Of a stretch of 64,000 bases of DNA, positions 36,456 to 52,399 are shown piece by piece (position 1 is the stretch's first letter; each line of letters opens with the position of its first letter). The notes below the pieces were generated by a model, which ran no database searches, was not told where the DNA came from, and saw nothing but the letters and a program-made list of their open reading frames with translations. A program made the translations under genes and the position numbers. The stretch is taken from assembly GCF_009389715.1 (NCBI RefSeq), contig NC_052399.1:21321045-21385044 (forward strand), in the 5' to 3' direction. This stretch comes from Phoenix dactylifera (Eukaryota; Streptophyta; Magnoliopsida; Arecales; Arecaceae).

Positions 36456-37070
36456 TATAATAACTAAAAAAAAAGGAAGAAAGGCGAAAGTACCAATATC
36501 GTTTGACCTAAAATGTTGCTTCCCTTTTAGGATAAGTTTTAATAAAATGGAAAGGGGGCAGCGCGGGCGAGAAGGCGGCGCCGAAGGGCCGCCAGGAAAC
36601 CCTAACCCTAGACCTGGTAGGTCCGGTGGCGCCCCGTGGGTGAAGGTCCACCTCTTCCAACGAGGCAGAGGGCCGATCGATATCTTCCGGTCGAGCCTTG
36701 GAGGGCGGGATCAGGACCGCCTCGAGGTCTAATCGATCCTCGCCAGGTACGGGCTCAGATCCATCTTCGCCTTCAGGTCCCCCTCGGAGAGGGTTTTCCC
36801 GATCCGTTTCAGCCCTAGAGATGGGACATCTCTCCACCCCTATCGAGACAGAGCCGTAGTCTTCGTCGACGGAGAGCCAAAGGTTAGTTCGTCTCCCTGG
36901 AGTTTTGTTTCTTGATCTCCTAAAATGATGCATGGCAAGTGCCGGCCGTTCTATTTCAGATCAATTTTGAAGTAACTTTCTTGAGAGATAGAAGCTTTCT
37001 ATTTTCTCTGAGAGAGAATTTTGAAATAAATTCTTGTGTTCTTGCTTTTGAGGAGAATTGAATTTATGGA
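35422..37070. other. Intergenic between C2H2 gene and LIP1; no gene supported
   Basis: Holds the 3' flank of the C2H2 gene, a (TTA)n microsatellite at about 36416-36456, and a GC-rich block at about 36540-36900 with open frames on both strands but no recognisable domain. The block looks like a repeat fragment. There is no RNA gene I can identify. Confidence 0.45.
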
Positions 37071-37072
37071 TT

Positions 37073-37112
<40 letters not shown>

Positions 37113-37115
37113 TTT
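37071..37115. repeat. (TTTC)n microsatellite
   Basis: About eleven uninterrupted TTTC units just beyond the probable 3' end of the LIP1 transcript. Confidence 0.95.
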
Positions 37116-37193
37116 GGCCAGGACTCCTTATTTAAACCCATCATGAAGGATGCAAAAAGAGTAACGAGAAAAGATGGTCTGTTTATTTCCGTC

Positions 37194-37535
37194 TTACAAA
37201 CAACCAAGTATTTTACTTTTAGCAAGAACATCTGTAAACGAATCAATGGCAATTGGAGGCAGACAAAGCAAGAGGGGGGCTTTTCTTTGTGCTTCGGCCT
37301 CCAAACAAAGTTTGCGTCTTGACGGGAAAAGGATTGACATCCATAAGATAGATCTAATGATCAAAAATCCAAGCAGCATAGCTAGGGCCATGATGAAAGT
37401 CACACAGAGCATGCAGATCAACTCCAAACTAGAGAGCACATCGCAAGCAATTTCATCAAATGCAACAGTAAGAATCCCACCACATACATCTTCAGCAGCT
37501 GCTGAAATTGCTTTCTGGTATCCGTAATTCTGCAC
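37194..37535 (-). other. Open frame in the probable LIP1 3' untranslated region
   Basis: A 113-codon ATG-initiated frame begins about 50 bases after the LIP1 stop. It includes a hydrophobic stretch (ELICMLCVTFIMALAMLLGF) but shows no known domain. AATAAA on the minus strand at about 37185-37190 would end the LIP1 transcript just after it. More likely untranslated than a gene. Confidence 0.3.
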
Positions 37536-37586
37536 ACCATGCAGCAGTCTCCTCCTGAATTGAAGACAACTGTGGTCAGATTTTAG

Positions 37587-40500
37587 TCAGACATTGATAT
37601 CAGCTCGCCTCGATCTGGTGCTGCCAACAGGCAAACTAGATGCTGAAGATCTCTGGAAGCTGTAATTCTCAGATGTAGACATTGGCTGCTGCGGATAGAG
37701 CGTGGGAGGTGGCGTTAGGTTTCTTTGAGCAGGGAGAGGGGGGAGCACATTGTACTTGTAGCTCTCACTATTTAAACTGCCAGAAACATGAAGCATTATG
37801 ATTGAAGACTTCAACCAGAAAAAGAAACAATAAGAAATGTACATATTCAACAGGAACAACCATGAGGTAAATCACATGAGATCAGGTTGCCCCACAAGCA
37901 CTTTCATCATTATTAAGGCAATGCTTTAGAGTAATATCTGCCGCATATCAAGATCTCAATAATATAGGACATGTAAATATGATTATCTAAGCCGTGCATT
38001 TGCATGGGACTTCCAGCCGGTCCTTTGCTTGCCTGCTATATTGTGCTTAAACCCTGCTGACTAAAGATTTTATTCCTACCCCTTTTTTAATTCCTGTGCA
38101 AAACAGATACAAGTGTGCACGGATGCGTGTGAACAGGCATGTAAGTGTGTGCGGAACCCATGAGAAATAGTAGAAGACCTTCCAAGATACTATAAGTGAT
38201 CTCCATAGTTCTCTGATGGAAAAAAAAAAAAACGCTCCCAAGCACGACATTCAAGCCTTACTTCAGGGAATTTTTAACAACGTTTTATCCATTTTATTGC
38301 ATCTTATCCAAGTCAAACAATAGAATTAATACCTACTTAAGTGTTATGCCTATTTATTGCATCATGCCATACATACATATAACTCGTAATGCATGCTCCA
38401 TGAAGAAAATGATACAAATTAAGAAAGAAGGGCCTCATCCTCATGCTGTCTTCACCATTATCAACTTGTAAATAACTATCAAATGAAAATGCAGAACAAA
38501 CATTACAAAGGTATTGACATAATATAAACCCAATACATGTCATATGTTTCTGTAAATATGGTACCAAGGGCCATACAAAGCACGAGACTGTCACCAATAG
38601 GGTAGGTACTGGCCATATGGACCAATACAGGGAAGTACTTAAATCATTGGAACATGCAGCAATTTCAGCAGTAATGTCTGAGTTTTACAGGTTCAATGAA
38701 AATATAATAAAGATATAAAAATTCAAAAAAGGTTGAAGTATTTAAAATATAACATGAAGTAAAAAAGGCAAGAAAGTATATTAGACATTATTATAGAGTA
38801 AATGCATTACTTAATTTTGGGCGTATTTTCCCTTGTAATCTTAATTTAATAAAATATTAAAAATAAAAACAAAAATGCTAGCATGCATGTTTCATGTCAT
38901 TTGGTTGTCATATATCCTTCAATTGTGGATAATAATATATAAATATGTGAAAATAGTCCATAGATAGCAATCTAAAGAAAGTAAAAATTAATGATAATTC
39001 AATATGCACATGAAGAATTGCCAGATTTTCTATTAGAGCTTAAAAAATTGATGGTTGTTCCAAAATATTTGTGCCTAAAGATGTTTTATCTGCATAATGT
39101 ATAGGAGATTGATTAGAAAATACATTATGATCTATCTACATGAAATATAGGGGAAAAATAGCAAATACAATATAACTTATTAGGTTTTAAAACTTCCACA
39201 CCTTAAGAGAGCTTTTATCTCATACCTCACAAATCACTAAGAAGGGCTAGCCTTAGTGCAACAGTAAGGTTGCTCATTGTGAACTAAATGTCACAGGTTT
39301 GAAATATGGAAACAAATTCTCTACACTCGGGGATAAGACTGCATATATTTGATCCTCCCCGATAGCGATGGGAGCCTCGTGCATCATGACACTTTTTATC
39401 TCACAAATCACTACTTGTGAAGGCCAGTCTACTTAACATCTTATCTCTTTTGCCTAAAAAATCTCCAAAAAACTTTCAAATCTCTATAGCTTTGAATTAA
39501 AAACATACATCTAAAACACTTCAAATCTTCTTAAAACTTACTAGATCCAAGTTCGTTACTTTTAAAATGCTTTCGGAATTTAAATATATAAATGTGCAAG
39601 CATAAAAAGCCAGCCTATATATACACAACTATGGCCCTATAAGTTAGTTTTGCCCAAATCACCATGAACTTATATTTGGAATGGTTATGGGAAAAAATGA
39701 AAAGTTCCAGTTTAGATTTAGCATGGATGAAACTTACAAACCATGCTTGAAGTACTCTTCTTGCTAACTTTCCACAGCACGAATGAAAACTTTGCCCATA
39801 AAGGGGCCTGCCACGTGGGCATATGAAAATTCTAAATCTTGATCACCTAAGGAATCCAGTAGAGGGATTTTCCAACTTGTGTTTCTTACACAGTCATTCA
39901 TTTATCCATTTCTCTGTACTTACCAAATTGATATTTATTTCAGTTCTGTAATTACCAGATTGATATTTATTTCACTTTTGTTTTGGAACCACAATCTACA
40001 GGATTCACCTTAAACCTTATGGATATTGTAGCATAGATTATGCTCTTACACCTAGTCTTATAATTTACCCATGCACACAAACATTCAGTATTGACATAAT
40101 TTCCAGAGGCCTACTTTTGTTTCAGAGAGCTTTATTTTTCTATTTGAAAGCAGGGAGGTCGCTGCTATAAGCACCTGATCCTAAACCTCGATATGACAGA
40201 TCAAGACAGGTTGAGATACAATTTAAACAAATTCTAAGGGAAAAATAAGGATGACGTTAATGTCAAATAAGGTACCACTAGGTAATTAATGCACAGGCAA
40301 GAAAAGGATCGGTGAAGGTAAGATGATAAAATAAAAGTTAAAAGGTGCATACCTTAAATTCTTTTGAAATTGATCATCATCACTTGAAATCTCATCCAAC
40401 CTCTGGACGGAGTTCTGCAGGGCAGCTACAGACCATGGATTTGGTGCAGGTAGTTCATCAGAAAAATATCTTCTCCTGATCAACTGAACAAATGCATGTC

Positions 40501-43500
40501 ACTAACATTTAAACTTAGATTACAACCAAATAAAAACATTAGTAAATTTCCACATTATGATACAATAGCATTGATACATACCATGCGAAAAAACTTAATC
40601 AAAGCTTCTTTGTCATATCTAGCTTCTTTGGCAGCCTGCAAATAGTAAATAGAAATTTAAAAAAAGCTAATATAAAAGAATGATTTCAAAACCTATATAG
40701 TCAAAAAGTACTAAGTAATATTTTTAACCCAAAAAAAAAATCAAAACAATACATATTTAATGGCTAGAAAGTAGACTTAGAGTATCGAATGTCCCATGCC
40801 ACATGCTGCAAGTCAAGTGATCTCTCAAGTCAGTCTCCAAGAGGATCTGGCTCCTACAAGAATCTAAACAAGATTTGATTGCTAGAGTACACACTGAATA
40901 GTGAACATATGCATGACAAGATAAAGAACTTAAGATAAGACATAATACGAGTCGTAAATAAAAAGTCAAAAGAAAAATTAACATGGATAACCAATGAAAT
41001 TTGCAATATAATTACACACATGATAATGTGGGTTCTGTGAAAGGTGCTAGAGAATTGAATTTCTGAACATCTATAGGAGGTTGTTGAAGATGATACTTGG
41101 TTAGATGTTGTGCCAACAGATTCACTAATAGCCTCCAACTCATAGTATCCACTCCCAGCAGAGAAAGCACATAAAAGGCTCCTGAACCCACCAACCCTAA
41201 CCAGCCCAAACATTTTCATACATTTTGCAACACAATCAACAAAAACTTTTGAGAATGTTAACATCTTCCATACCCTAAACATGCAAGTCTATATATCTGC
41301 AGATGGGTCAATTTGGGTTGACTGCAAAGGTAGCTAGGTGCAACCTACCTTTGTTTTTGGAAATGCACCCACTTCAATGACACTTGCAAATCTATATATC
41401 TGCAGATGGGTCAATTTGGGTTCAAGATATGCTAGAATCAGTTTCCAATCAGGCAGATCCATCTCATCTACTAACTGCAGCTGGGTTAGATTCAGGTCAG
41501 CAAGTATAGCAACATTATCAGGCTACCTTTGGTCTAACTAGATCCAAATCCGAAACCAATATGTTTGGTTTTGGTTGGGTCGAGCACAGGCTGGGATCAA
41601 TTGGGTTAAGTATGTGCCTATGTCATCACTAGGGCACAGGAAAATTTACTGTCTATATGATGAAAGCAATATTATAGTAGATATAGTATCAACACAGATC
41701 ACTATATCTAGCTAATGTTTATCATCTCTTGCTCAGTGTAATGATACAAAACTATATAGCCAAATTTTTCTTTGCTATTTATTTATTTTGCAAAGACTAA
41801 ATAGCAGTTCTTCAATACTACAAATAATCATATGCCTATCATTTTAAGTTGCAATAGGTTTAGGCCTTGTCTTTGGTCTGGTCAGGTTGTAAAGTGACCC
41901 ATTTAGATCCATTTTAGCTTTGTGACTGGATCAGTTTAGGAACATGCTATGGATAGCCAAGTCCAACACTGAAATGAAATCAAGTTCAAAAGTTGGACCA
42001 AATCCAACACAATTCATTAAGAGACATTCTGAAAAATAGCATTTAGTTAAACAGCCAACATCTTTCAAATCAAGGGGCATGTGATGTAAGGACAAACACT
42101 AAGTTTGTTAAAAGGTTTGAGTATCATTAAGCTACAATGTTTTCATTAAAAAACAAATCTAAAGGGCATTTAGAATTTGATCACAATAATGTGTAGCCAA
42201 ATCCAATCCCTCTGAAATTGCTTTTAAGATTTGGATCTAATCCAACTGAAATAACATGGTATTCCAGCGTATGGATATGGTACACAAAGGAGGTAACAAC
42301 AGGGAAAAAAACAGTAGGTAGAAGTCTGCATCATGTACAGGAACTAACCCCAAACAGGAAGAAAGAGAAGCCACTCAAAAAAAAAAAAAACAGAACTACA
42401 TAAACAAGTGCAGAAACCAAAAAAGACTAAAGAAAAGGCAACAAATTAGCCCAACTATAGCAACCGCTTAAAACAACTCCAAACAAAGGCAACTCCATTT
42501 TTATAATTCATCTATTAGAAGTATGGCAGATTTCAGAGTATGCATAGCTGCTTTTCAATAAATAGCAGACTTTCGTGATACATTGCACATACATTTTGCA
42601 CATGCATATATTACCTCAGGCCGTACCTAGTACAAAATACCATTGCTGTTAAAATCTTACGGTTCATGATCTGGATCTTACAAACTGGATTAAAATGGCC
42701 CTATACGATCCGAATCCCATCCTAGGATCAGGCTTAGTGTAGGACCACAAGATTTAGATCCACATAATTGACTATACATTCCTTCGAATCATAGACTCTA
42801 GCTTGATATGCTAACTACATGTTAAATCATGGGTAGACCCATTATCTATAAATCAAGTGACTGTGGCTTTTAAATTAGTTATCATCAGTAAGTATTAAGA
42901 AGTAAAATTAGCAAACCTACTATTGGACTCTATAGAGTTAAAAACAAGTTGCACATATTTGTCTTTTTTTTACAGGCATATGTTAAAGATTTGTTCATGT
43001 TTCCTCCAAAAATATTATAGCTAAAAGGATAATTAAATTGCTAGATAATATATAAACTTCCTGAATAACCAAATAAAAAAATGGTCACATTAAACATGTT
43101 ATATATGGCCTATATTTGTGAAAACTAGAGTTCTCGATGTATGGCTTTCTTCGTTCATTTACTTTATAGTTGACCCATATTTCAATTCCACGTTTCTTGT
43201 GTAGTTAAAAAGTCCTATAAGAAATCAAACAAAATCTTACGATCTACGATCCGATCAGCTAGCCCCTTCTATGATTTACGACTCGATGCCGATCTTAACA
43301 ACAAGCAAAATGCATTTAAAACAGATCAGAAATTATTCAAGTAGGGCACTGAGAATTTCTGATAAGCTAACAAAGGAGACAGATCTAATATATTCAACAC
43401 CAATAAATCAACACGACTAATTATTATCTTGAAAGTTCGCATGTAACAAGTGACTTAGGTATCAGTAGAAAGAGTTGTAAAAGTGGTGCATTACAACATA

Positions 43501-46500
43501 TCTCAGCATAACTGCAGAACACCTGAAATTAAACTCTGAAACTTATACATACGCACGCACGCACGCACACATAATATGTATGTATGTATAGTTCTTACTG
43601 TGATAAGGCCTGAACTGCCTGGGAAGCTCTCTGTTAAAGGAAGTTCTTCGCTAGATGCAAGTAGGCCCTGCTTTTCAACCCACTGGCGAGCGGCGTCAAC
43701 AAGGTTTCCACTGCTTCCCCTGATGCCCTCCTTGGCAGCAATATCAGCTTTGTTACTGATAACCAGGTAAGGAACAGGAAGACCTCCAGGCCCTCCAGAT
43801 CCAAGTGGTGCTGAAAACGTCCCAGTTGCTGCAATCTCTGCTGCCCACCGATGCAAGCTTGTCTTTGTCCTCCTTTGGGAGAGATCATGAACAAATATAA
43901 CGCCTATGGATGAGTGTCAAAATAGGAAAATGACTAAAGTATGTTAATTCTCAATAAACAAACTGATCTAAATTATACTTTTGTTCTCAAAGAAATAAAT
44001 AAACAAACAAACATTACATGCAATGATCATTTCCTTGCTATTATCATAGATTGAACATGGTATTTCCAGCATTTTCCCCTTTATTGTTAAGTCATACGTC
44101 ATCAGATATGGGTAACGTGCACTATCTATGTTCATGACCCAAGGGGAATAAGAAAATTTATTTACGAAAACTGTTAATTATCCCATTTTAGAATGCAGCC
44201 ACAATATAAACAAAATTTGAGACTAATGAAACCACAAGGACATAATTCTTAAGAGCCCCTACATATTATTTCTGTCAAGGCATGGCTTCTAATCATCTAA
44301 TAACTGTAAGAAAGAAGCACTTCTCATGTCCTATGAGCGAACAGGCTGCAAAGTGGACAGTCTTAATATAAACAATCGTCATATTATGCTAAAGTGAAAG
44401 ATATTCAGATTATGATAATAATTTCAATATCCCTGGATTAAGATCAAAGTTGAAAATCAAAAAGAATATCACAGCTGAATAAATCTGGAGATCATCAAAT
44501 GGCTGGCTGCAGGCCTGCGGTAAATGCACAAGATGATGATTACAAGACAATATAAACAGAATAAATCAAATACCATGCATATGCAGATGGAAAATCTGCA
44601 TAATGTCGCAACCAATAATATAAATGAAAGGGTAATCAATCCATGGCAGGAGGCAAAGTGATTCATGGAAAGAGACAAGCAACAGGAATAATTTCCAAAG
44701 AGGTGGTGGAAATGACATGAAAAGGAAAGATGCAAATATAGAAACCAAGCAAAGAAGGACAGAGGCCAACAACCCACTATTCTAGATCCATTTCCAAACT
44801 AACCCCCTGAATACTTCACTAACCAAGGATTCATGTACCACATCTACCCCCATACCAGTCACATGTTGGCTGAGTACAGTAACATACCAAACCATAAAAA
44901 TAAGGCCATGCGATTTTTATATGATTATAGGTTTGAAATTTGGGAACAATATAGCTAAACATAAAGATCCAAAATTCCCAAAAAAATGAAGAAGATATAC
45001 AAAATGTTCAAAAAGAATTCAAAATTATTCAATATGTAGCATTTTCAATTTGTATTTTATAAAAGGTTCCTTGAATTAGCCACGAATAATTTTTGAATAA
45101 ATCATAAAATATGTCAATAATTATTGAATAATTGCATATTCTATAATAATTCATATAAGAAGAAGATTTTAAAGAATTAATCATCTAAGGCAAAAAAATG
45201 CGACCAAATAGAAATTGTTTCAATAATTTGGATAGTAGTGTTATTATGGTTCCAATCATGTGCTCACATTGCATGGCTAATGGCAAAGAAAAGCAGGTCC
45301 ATCCCACTCCAATACTGATCCATGCAAGTGCACACCTATCCCTCTCTCAATATCCAATCCCATCAAAAACTTAGAAGATTCCACTCTATAAATTTGGTCT
45401 CTTCATAACACTTACCTTTTAATACGTAACCATAAACTAATAAACTCCTAAAGTTTTTGGATAGTCATGTGAAGCCTAAGGGCATCATCTTTTCTTTTTA
45501 TTTGGCAATCTTCAAATACCTGAGGTCAGAACTGGTTCCTCTAAAAACATCATGAAAACATGTACCATACTGATTAAGCAAAACCCAACACTATTTTATC
45601 ATAAGCAAAATCCAACACTATTTTATCATAGGCAAAATCCAACACTATTTTATCAAAAGAAAAGAAAGAAATTTCAAGCATGCATCATGAATGAACAGAA
45701 GTAGTACAATAGTGATCTTAATGATGCTGTCATATGCAAAAGTATTGTCACCAGCCTCCATAGCCTGACGCCCATTTGTCCCGATATTGTAGCTGCCAAA
45801 AACCAATTAGCCAGCGCAAGCAACAATGCCTCTTAGATATCTATAAACAATAAATTTTCATGGTTTATTCCATTCATCCAGTCTTTATGTCATTTTACAG
45901 CATATATTGAAGTTGCCTGACTTGGAACTTCCCATACTTGAAAATGACTTTGAGTGATTTCCCTCATAGAAGATGACAATGTTTTGCTTTTAGCCCTATT
46001 TTTCTCACATTCAGTGGTGAAAAATTACAATTTTTCATATTCTTGTGAAGATTTTGATATACATTTTTCTACAAAAACACACCAATATCATGAAAGCAAA
46101 ATCCATTAATATCAATATAGCATTCATGGACAATTATTCCCCTACAAGCCATTATGATTTCACAATAAGAAGTAAAATTTAGTAATATCCTCCTCAACAG
46201 ATATTATGTTCCTTACCATATATAAAAAGAAGAAAAACAATAGGAACATACGACGTTGTGGACATGTGGAGCCCTATATGTAGCTATGACAAGTAAAACA
46301 ATCCAAAACATGAAAGATCTGATGTAATATAAGACTTACCATTGATTTGTGCATAAAAAAGAGATCGGCAATCCTTATACCGTTCATGTCCCGAGACATC
46401 CCAAAGCTCAACAAAGAAGTCCCTTTCTGCATCACCTTTTATGCTATTAGAAGAGCTGCCAGCACTTCCATAAGTAATATGCTGGAGAAGAAAAAATAAG

Positions 46501-47731
46501 ATTTTGTGAGGAAACATTAAGTGAAAGCATATCGCCAATTGAAAAGAAAAATGTAAAAACCATACCTTCACATTCACTGTACATCCTATTGTCTGAGATG
46601 GTCGAGCAATCGAAGAACCCTTTACAATTAGATGCACTAGTGATGTCTTTCCAACACCTGATAGGTGATTTTAAAAAAAAAAATCATGTTTCAAGAAATA
46701 CTGCAATAGGTTAGCATGCAAACATGCACGGCACAGACGGACATATACATAAGAATACCTACATACAAACAACATAGATATGGATGCATGCATGCATGCA
46801 TTGCATGGAAAAAATTGTGCGCTAAAACTAATTAGAAGAAGCACATACTATAGTAGACAAAGTGCATTGTTTTTCTGGCTATACAAAATATATTAGGTAA
46901 TTCATACTGGATGCAAACTCTTGCTACTCATGCAATTTTGCACCAACACTGCATAAGCGAAATACCAACTAGGGGAAGGGAAAAATATTTAAACTTACTG
47001 ATTTCTCATGTTTTTATGTTCGTTCTACTGCTAATTGTAAACGTGATCGATTGCAAACAAAAACACTTAATATCTCAAATTTTAGATAACCATCTTTCAG
47101 ACAACCCTTTTTAGATGTAGACTCTGTGCAACACCTGAGGAGAAAATCCATGTTGCGAAACCACTGATTCAGCTTCGAACATGAAATGCTCCTTTCAGAG
47201 TGCAGACATGCATCCACACACACGCTTGAAAATAAAATAAAACGTGATCATGGCTCTATTAATGCAACCAGAATGGGCATTAAATGCAATCAGCTAGACA
47301 TAAACTGCAAATTAAACTCCAAAAATCAGTCGTCTTGTTAACAGTTAAATATATTTGCAATAAGAAAGTACATTCATTTGTATTGATCTCGCATAATACA
47401 CATTAAAACGGAACACAAAATCAAAAAAAAGGAAAAAAAAATCTGCAAAACAATCGGTGGGAGCAAGAACAGTTGATCATCTAAACAATTCAAGAACCAA
47501 ACTGGTAAATTATTTCCGACTATCTAGCCGGAAGGACTAAAGATCCAATTTTTCAGTAACAAAAGAAAGGAAAAGAAAGGAAAATAAAGAAAATTTCAAT
47601 ATTCCGCAAGAAAAAGAAAAGCAAATCGATTGAATACCAGGCTCTCCGACGACGAGGACCCGGACTTGGCCGCAAGGAGGGCCGCCGTTCTGCTCTCTGC
47701 TGTCCCTTCCCCTCCTCTCCCTCCAGAACAT
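37587..47731 (-). CDS. LIP1: LIP1-type atypical small GTPase
   Basis: Seven exons on the minus strand (47638-47731, 46566-46657, 46340-46481, 43599-43903, 40582-40635, 40353-40483, 37587-37776) join in phase to 335 residues. Arabidopsis LIGHT INSENSITIVE PERIOD 1 is similar in length and sequence. LIP1 is a plant GTPase that modulates light input to the circadian clock and cell shape (family knowledge). Seen: the P-loop GEPGVGKTS is completed across exons 1 and 2; switch II is the atypical LWDVSGHERYKDC in place of the usual DTAGQE; G4 is NKAD; RRRYFSDELPAP follows; and a Pro-rich tail (PPLPAQRNLTPPPTLYPQQP) ends in ADINV. There is no C-terminal Cys motif, so no prenylation, as known for LIP1. 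The ATG at 47731 gives MFWRERR, matching the family start. Introns are long (intron 4 is about 3 kb) and hold a SINE and minisatellites. Confidence 0.96.
39240..39399 (+). mobile_element. Au-type SINE with 14-bp target duplication
   Basis: The tRNA-like head has A-box-like TAGCCTTAGTGCAACAG and B-box-like CAGGTTTGAAATATGG. The body GGGGATAAGACTGCATATAT and GGGAGCCTCGTGCA match the Au SINE layout, and the element ends in CTTTTTAT. CTCACAAATCACTA flanks it exactly at 39226-39239 and 39400-39413. It lies in LIP1 intron 6 (37777-40352), antisense to the gene. Confidence 0.85.
41288..41422. repeat. 32-bp direct repeat, spaced 103 bp
   Basis: TCTATATATCTGCAGATGGG and the following TCAATTTGGGTT occur identically at 41288-41319 and 41391-41422, inside LIP1 intron 4. 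A related GGGTTGGGTCGAG-type sequence follows at 41570. Class unknown. Confidence 0.8.
45578..45657. repeat. 27-bp minisatellite, three copies
   Basis: Units starting GCAAAAYCCAACACTATT begin at 45578, 45605 and 45632 and are nearly identical. Located in LIP1 intron 3 (43904-46339). Confidence 0.9.
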
Positions 47732-48352
47732 GGCTCCTCCAAATCCCTCAACCACAAGAATCTATTCCCGGACCCAAGAAACCCAGTCCCGCAGAGATCA
47801 AGAGCCCTCAAATCCCAGAGAGGAGCAACGCATTGAGATGGGCATCTCATTGACCAAACAAAGATCCATCAAGAACGCCAAGAATCCAAACCTATAACCC
47901 AGAAACAATAAAACCCTCCTGACCAAATCGTCTAAAAACGCATCAATCGGAAGAACTGAACATGATCTGAGATTAATTGACCAAAGCCCCAGCGCTATCC
48001 GAATCCAGAACCAAAGAATTTCGGTGCCGATTCGGAGAAAGGAGGAGGGTGATTCAGTCTAAAAGAACGCAGAAAGCGAGGAATTTGAACTCTTTCCGAA
48101 TACCAGAAGGAATGGGGAGGGAAGAGGAGGAAAACCCAACAAGATTTGGGAAGAGAAACAACCTCTTTTGTTCGAGATTTCTTTTTCCGCTTACATAATG
48201 TCTAGGATCGAAGAAGGAAAAAAACGAGCCGATGGGCGACGCCCGTCGAACTGATCGGTTCTCACTTTCGAACTCGCTCGTCCGCTCTACTTCTAATTCT
48301 ATCTATCGGATCGCGTCCGCGCGGCGCTGAGAGGGTCCGGCTTATAATCACA

Positions 48353-50900
<2,548 letters not shown>

Positions 50901-50907
50901 CCGTTTT

Positions 50908-51180
50908 TCAGGTGCTAGGAGCTAGGCGCATCACTCTTGAGAGTGACTCGGCTACGGTGATAGAGTGGATTCTACAAGAGGGTTGAAGGGAAGCAGAGCA
51001 TCCGCTTCTCAGCGACATCCGGTGGTTGGTAAGAGGTTGTGTTTCCTTCCAAGCGGTGCATGTATATATACCGTGAGGCAAATAGGGTGGCTGACTGAGT
51101 CGTTTCTTAAGCCGCCCAGTATTCTGGTAGTTTTTTTTGGACTCGAGAGTCGGACATTTCTTTAGCTTGGGTAGTCTATT
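50908..51180 (+). mobile_element. Decayed LINE fragment, RNase H domain
   Basis: One frame reads RITLESDSATVIEW and another reads HPLLSDIRWLVRGC followed by SFQAVHVY. A third carries REANRVAD- and WV-like remains. Together these are the usual end of the RNase H domain in plant non-LTR retrotransposons. At least two frameshifts and stops break it. A poly-A run at 51236-51248 could be the tail. Confidence 0.7.
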
Positions 51181-52324
51181 TTTCTTGACAATTCAGGCTA
51201 TGCTCATGCAAATTAGCATGAGCAGCCGATGTACCAAAAAAAAAAAAATGATCGTCCGTTTTTATAACAATGCATCAAGATGAGTACTTGATAAATGAAG
51301 CTCATAAAAATGAGGGACTATAATTGACAGTATACACGTCTATGCGTTACATACAGTGTAGGATATAATTTTCCTACGTTGGCGTGGAAGTTTTGTTCCT
51401 TTAGAGAAGTTTGCAAGACCAATCACTTTAAGTGGGCTCTAAATTTGATAGCGAGCAAGCTGAGGTCGATTCAGGGATTTTGTCTGAGCCTCTAGAAAAG
51501 CCATATATTCTCTCTATCAAAAATAACTAAATAAATAAATAAAACAAAGGATGTATCTTTCTGATCTGATGTTTGAATGGTTCATATGCTTTGCAGAAAA
51601 CATTCATGTTGGCTCCATTGACAGGTTTAAAAAGGTAATAGTCGTAACAGAGTATTGCATTGGTTACTAGTCGTAAGTATAATTATAAGCTTCCGATTGT
51701 AATTCTAATCGTGAACCACTAGAGAAATATGATTATTTTGACTTTTATTTTAATTTTGATTCCAAATGTGAACCAAATGCATGTTAAACGGGAGGCAAGG
51801 AAGCAAAGATTTGTGTTCTTCTCTTGGCCGTTTTCTATACCTACTGCCGCCTGCCGGAATATCAACTTCCGTGGGTCCCAATTAAAACGCATGAATGAGA
51901 TCAGCAAGCACGCCACCCCTGTCCTCTTCATATCCAAGTAGAAATAAATAAAACCTCGTTACTTCAAGAACGTTCATTGGATGCACATCTTCCCTGCTTG
52001 TTATCAGTTTAAATTAATCGAATACATTTAACTAATATAAATCGTTAAGAAAATCGTGGACATGCAACGTCCTCATATTACTTTTCCGTTGTGTTTCACG
52101 TGCTGACGGTCCCCTTATCAGAGCCAGACACGTGTGACATAAAGGTGCTTGCGTGGACGCTCATACGCTCACGAGCAACACGAAGAAAAATTCTGACAAT
52201 CCGTCCCACAAATAAAACCGGTTACCCAAATCCGAGTCCCTCATGCCTACGACTCCACGAGGAGGTTAGGCTTCGCTCGGAAGGCCATGACGAAGTATAT
52301 ATTAAAAATAGATACGGGAGCGTG

Positions 52325-52375
52325 GACCGCCTTATTCTGGAGAAAGAGTCAGCCACAATAATTGGGTGGATTTGA
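52325..52375 (+). mobile_element. Short LINE RNase H fragment
   Basis: The frame reads DRLILEKESATIIGWI and then a stop. It is alignable with the ESDSATVIEW stretch of the fragment at 50908, but only about 15 residues are left. Supported by pattern alone. Confidence 0.4.
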
Positions 52376-52399
52376 GGTTGGAGGTTCTCGATCCATCAT

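Noticed and set aside
36508..36933. 141-codon minus-strand frame and its plus-strand counterpart
   Set aside because: GC-rich repeat-like block between two genes, with open frames on both strands and no domain.
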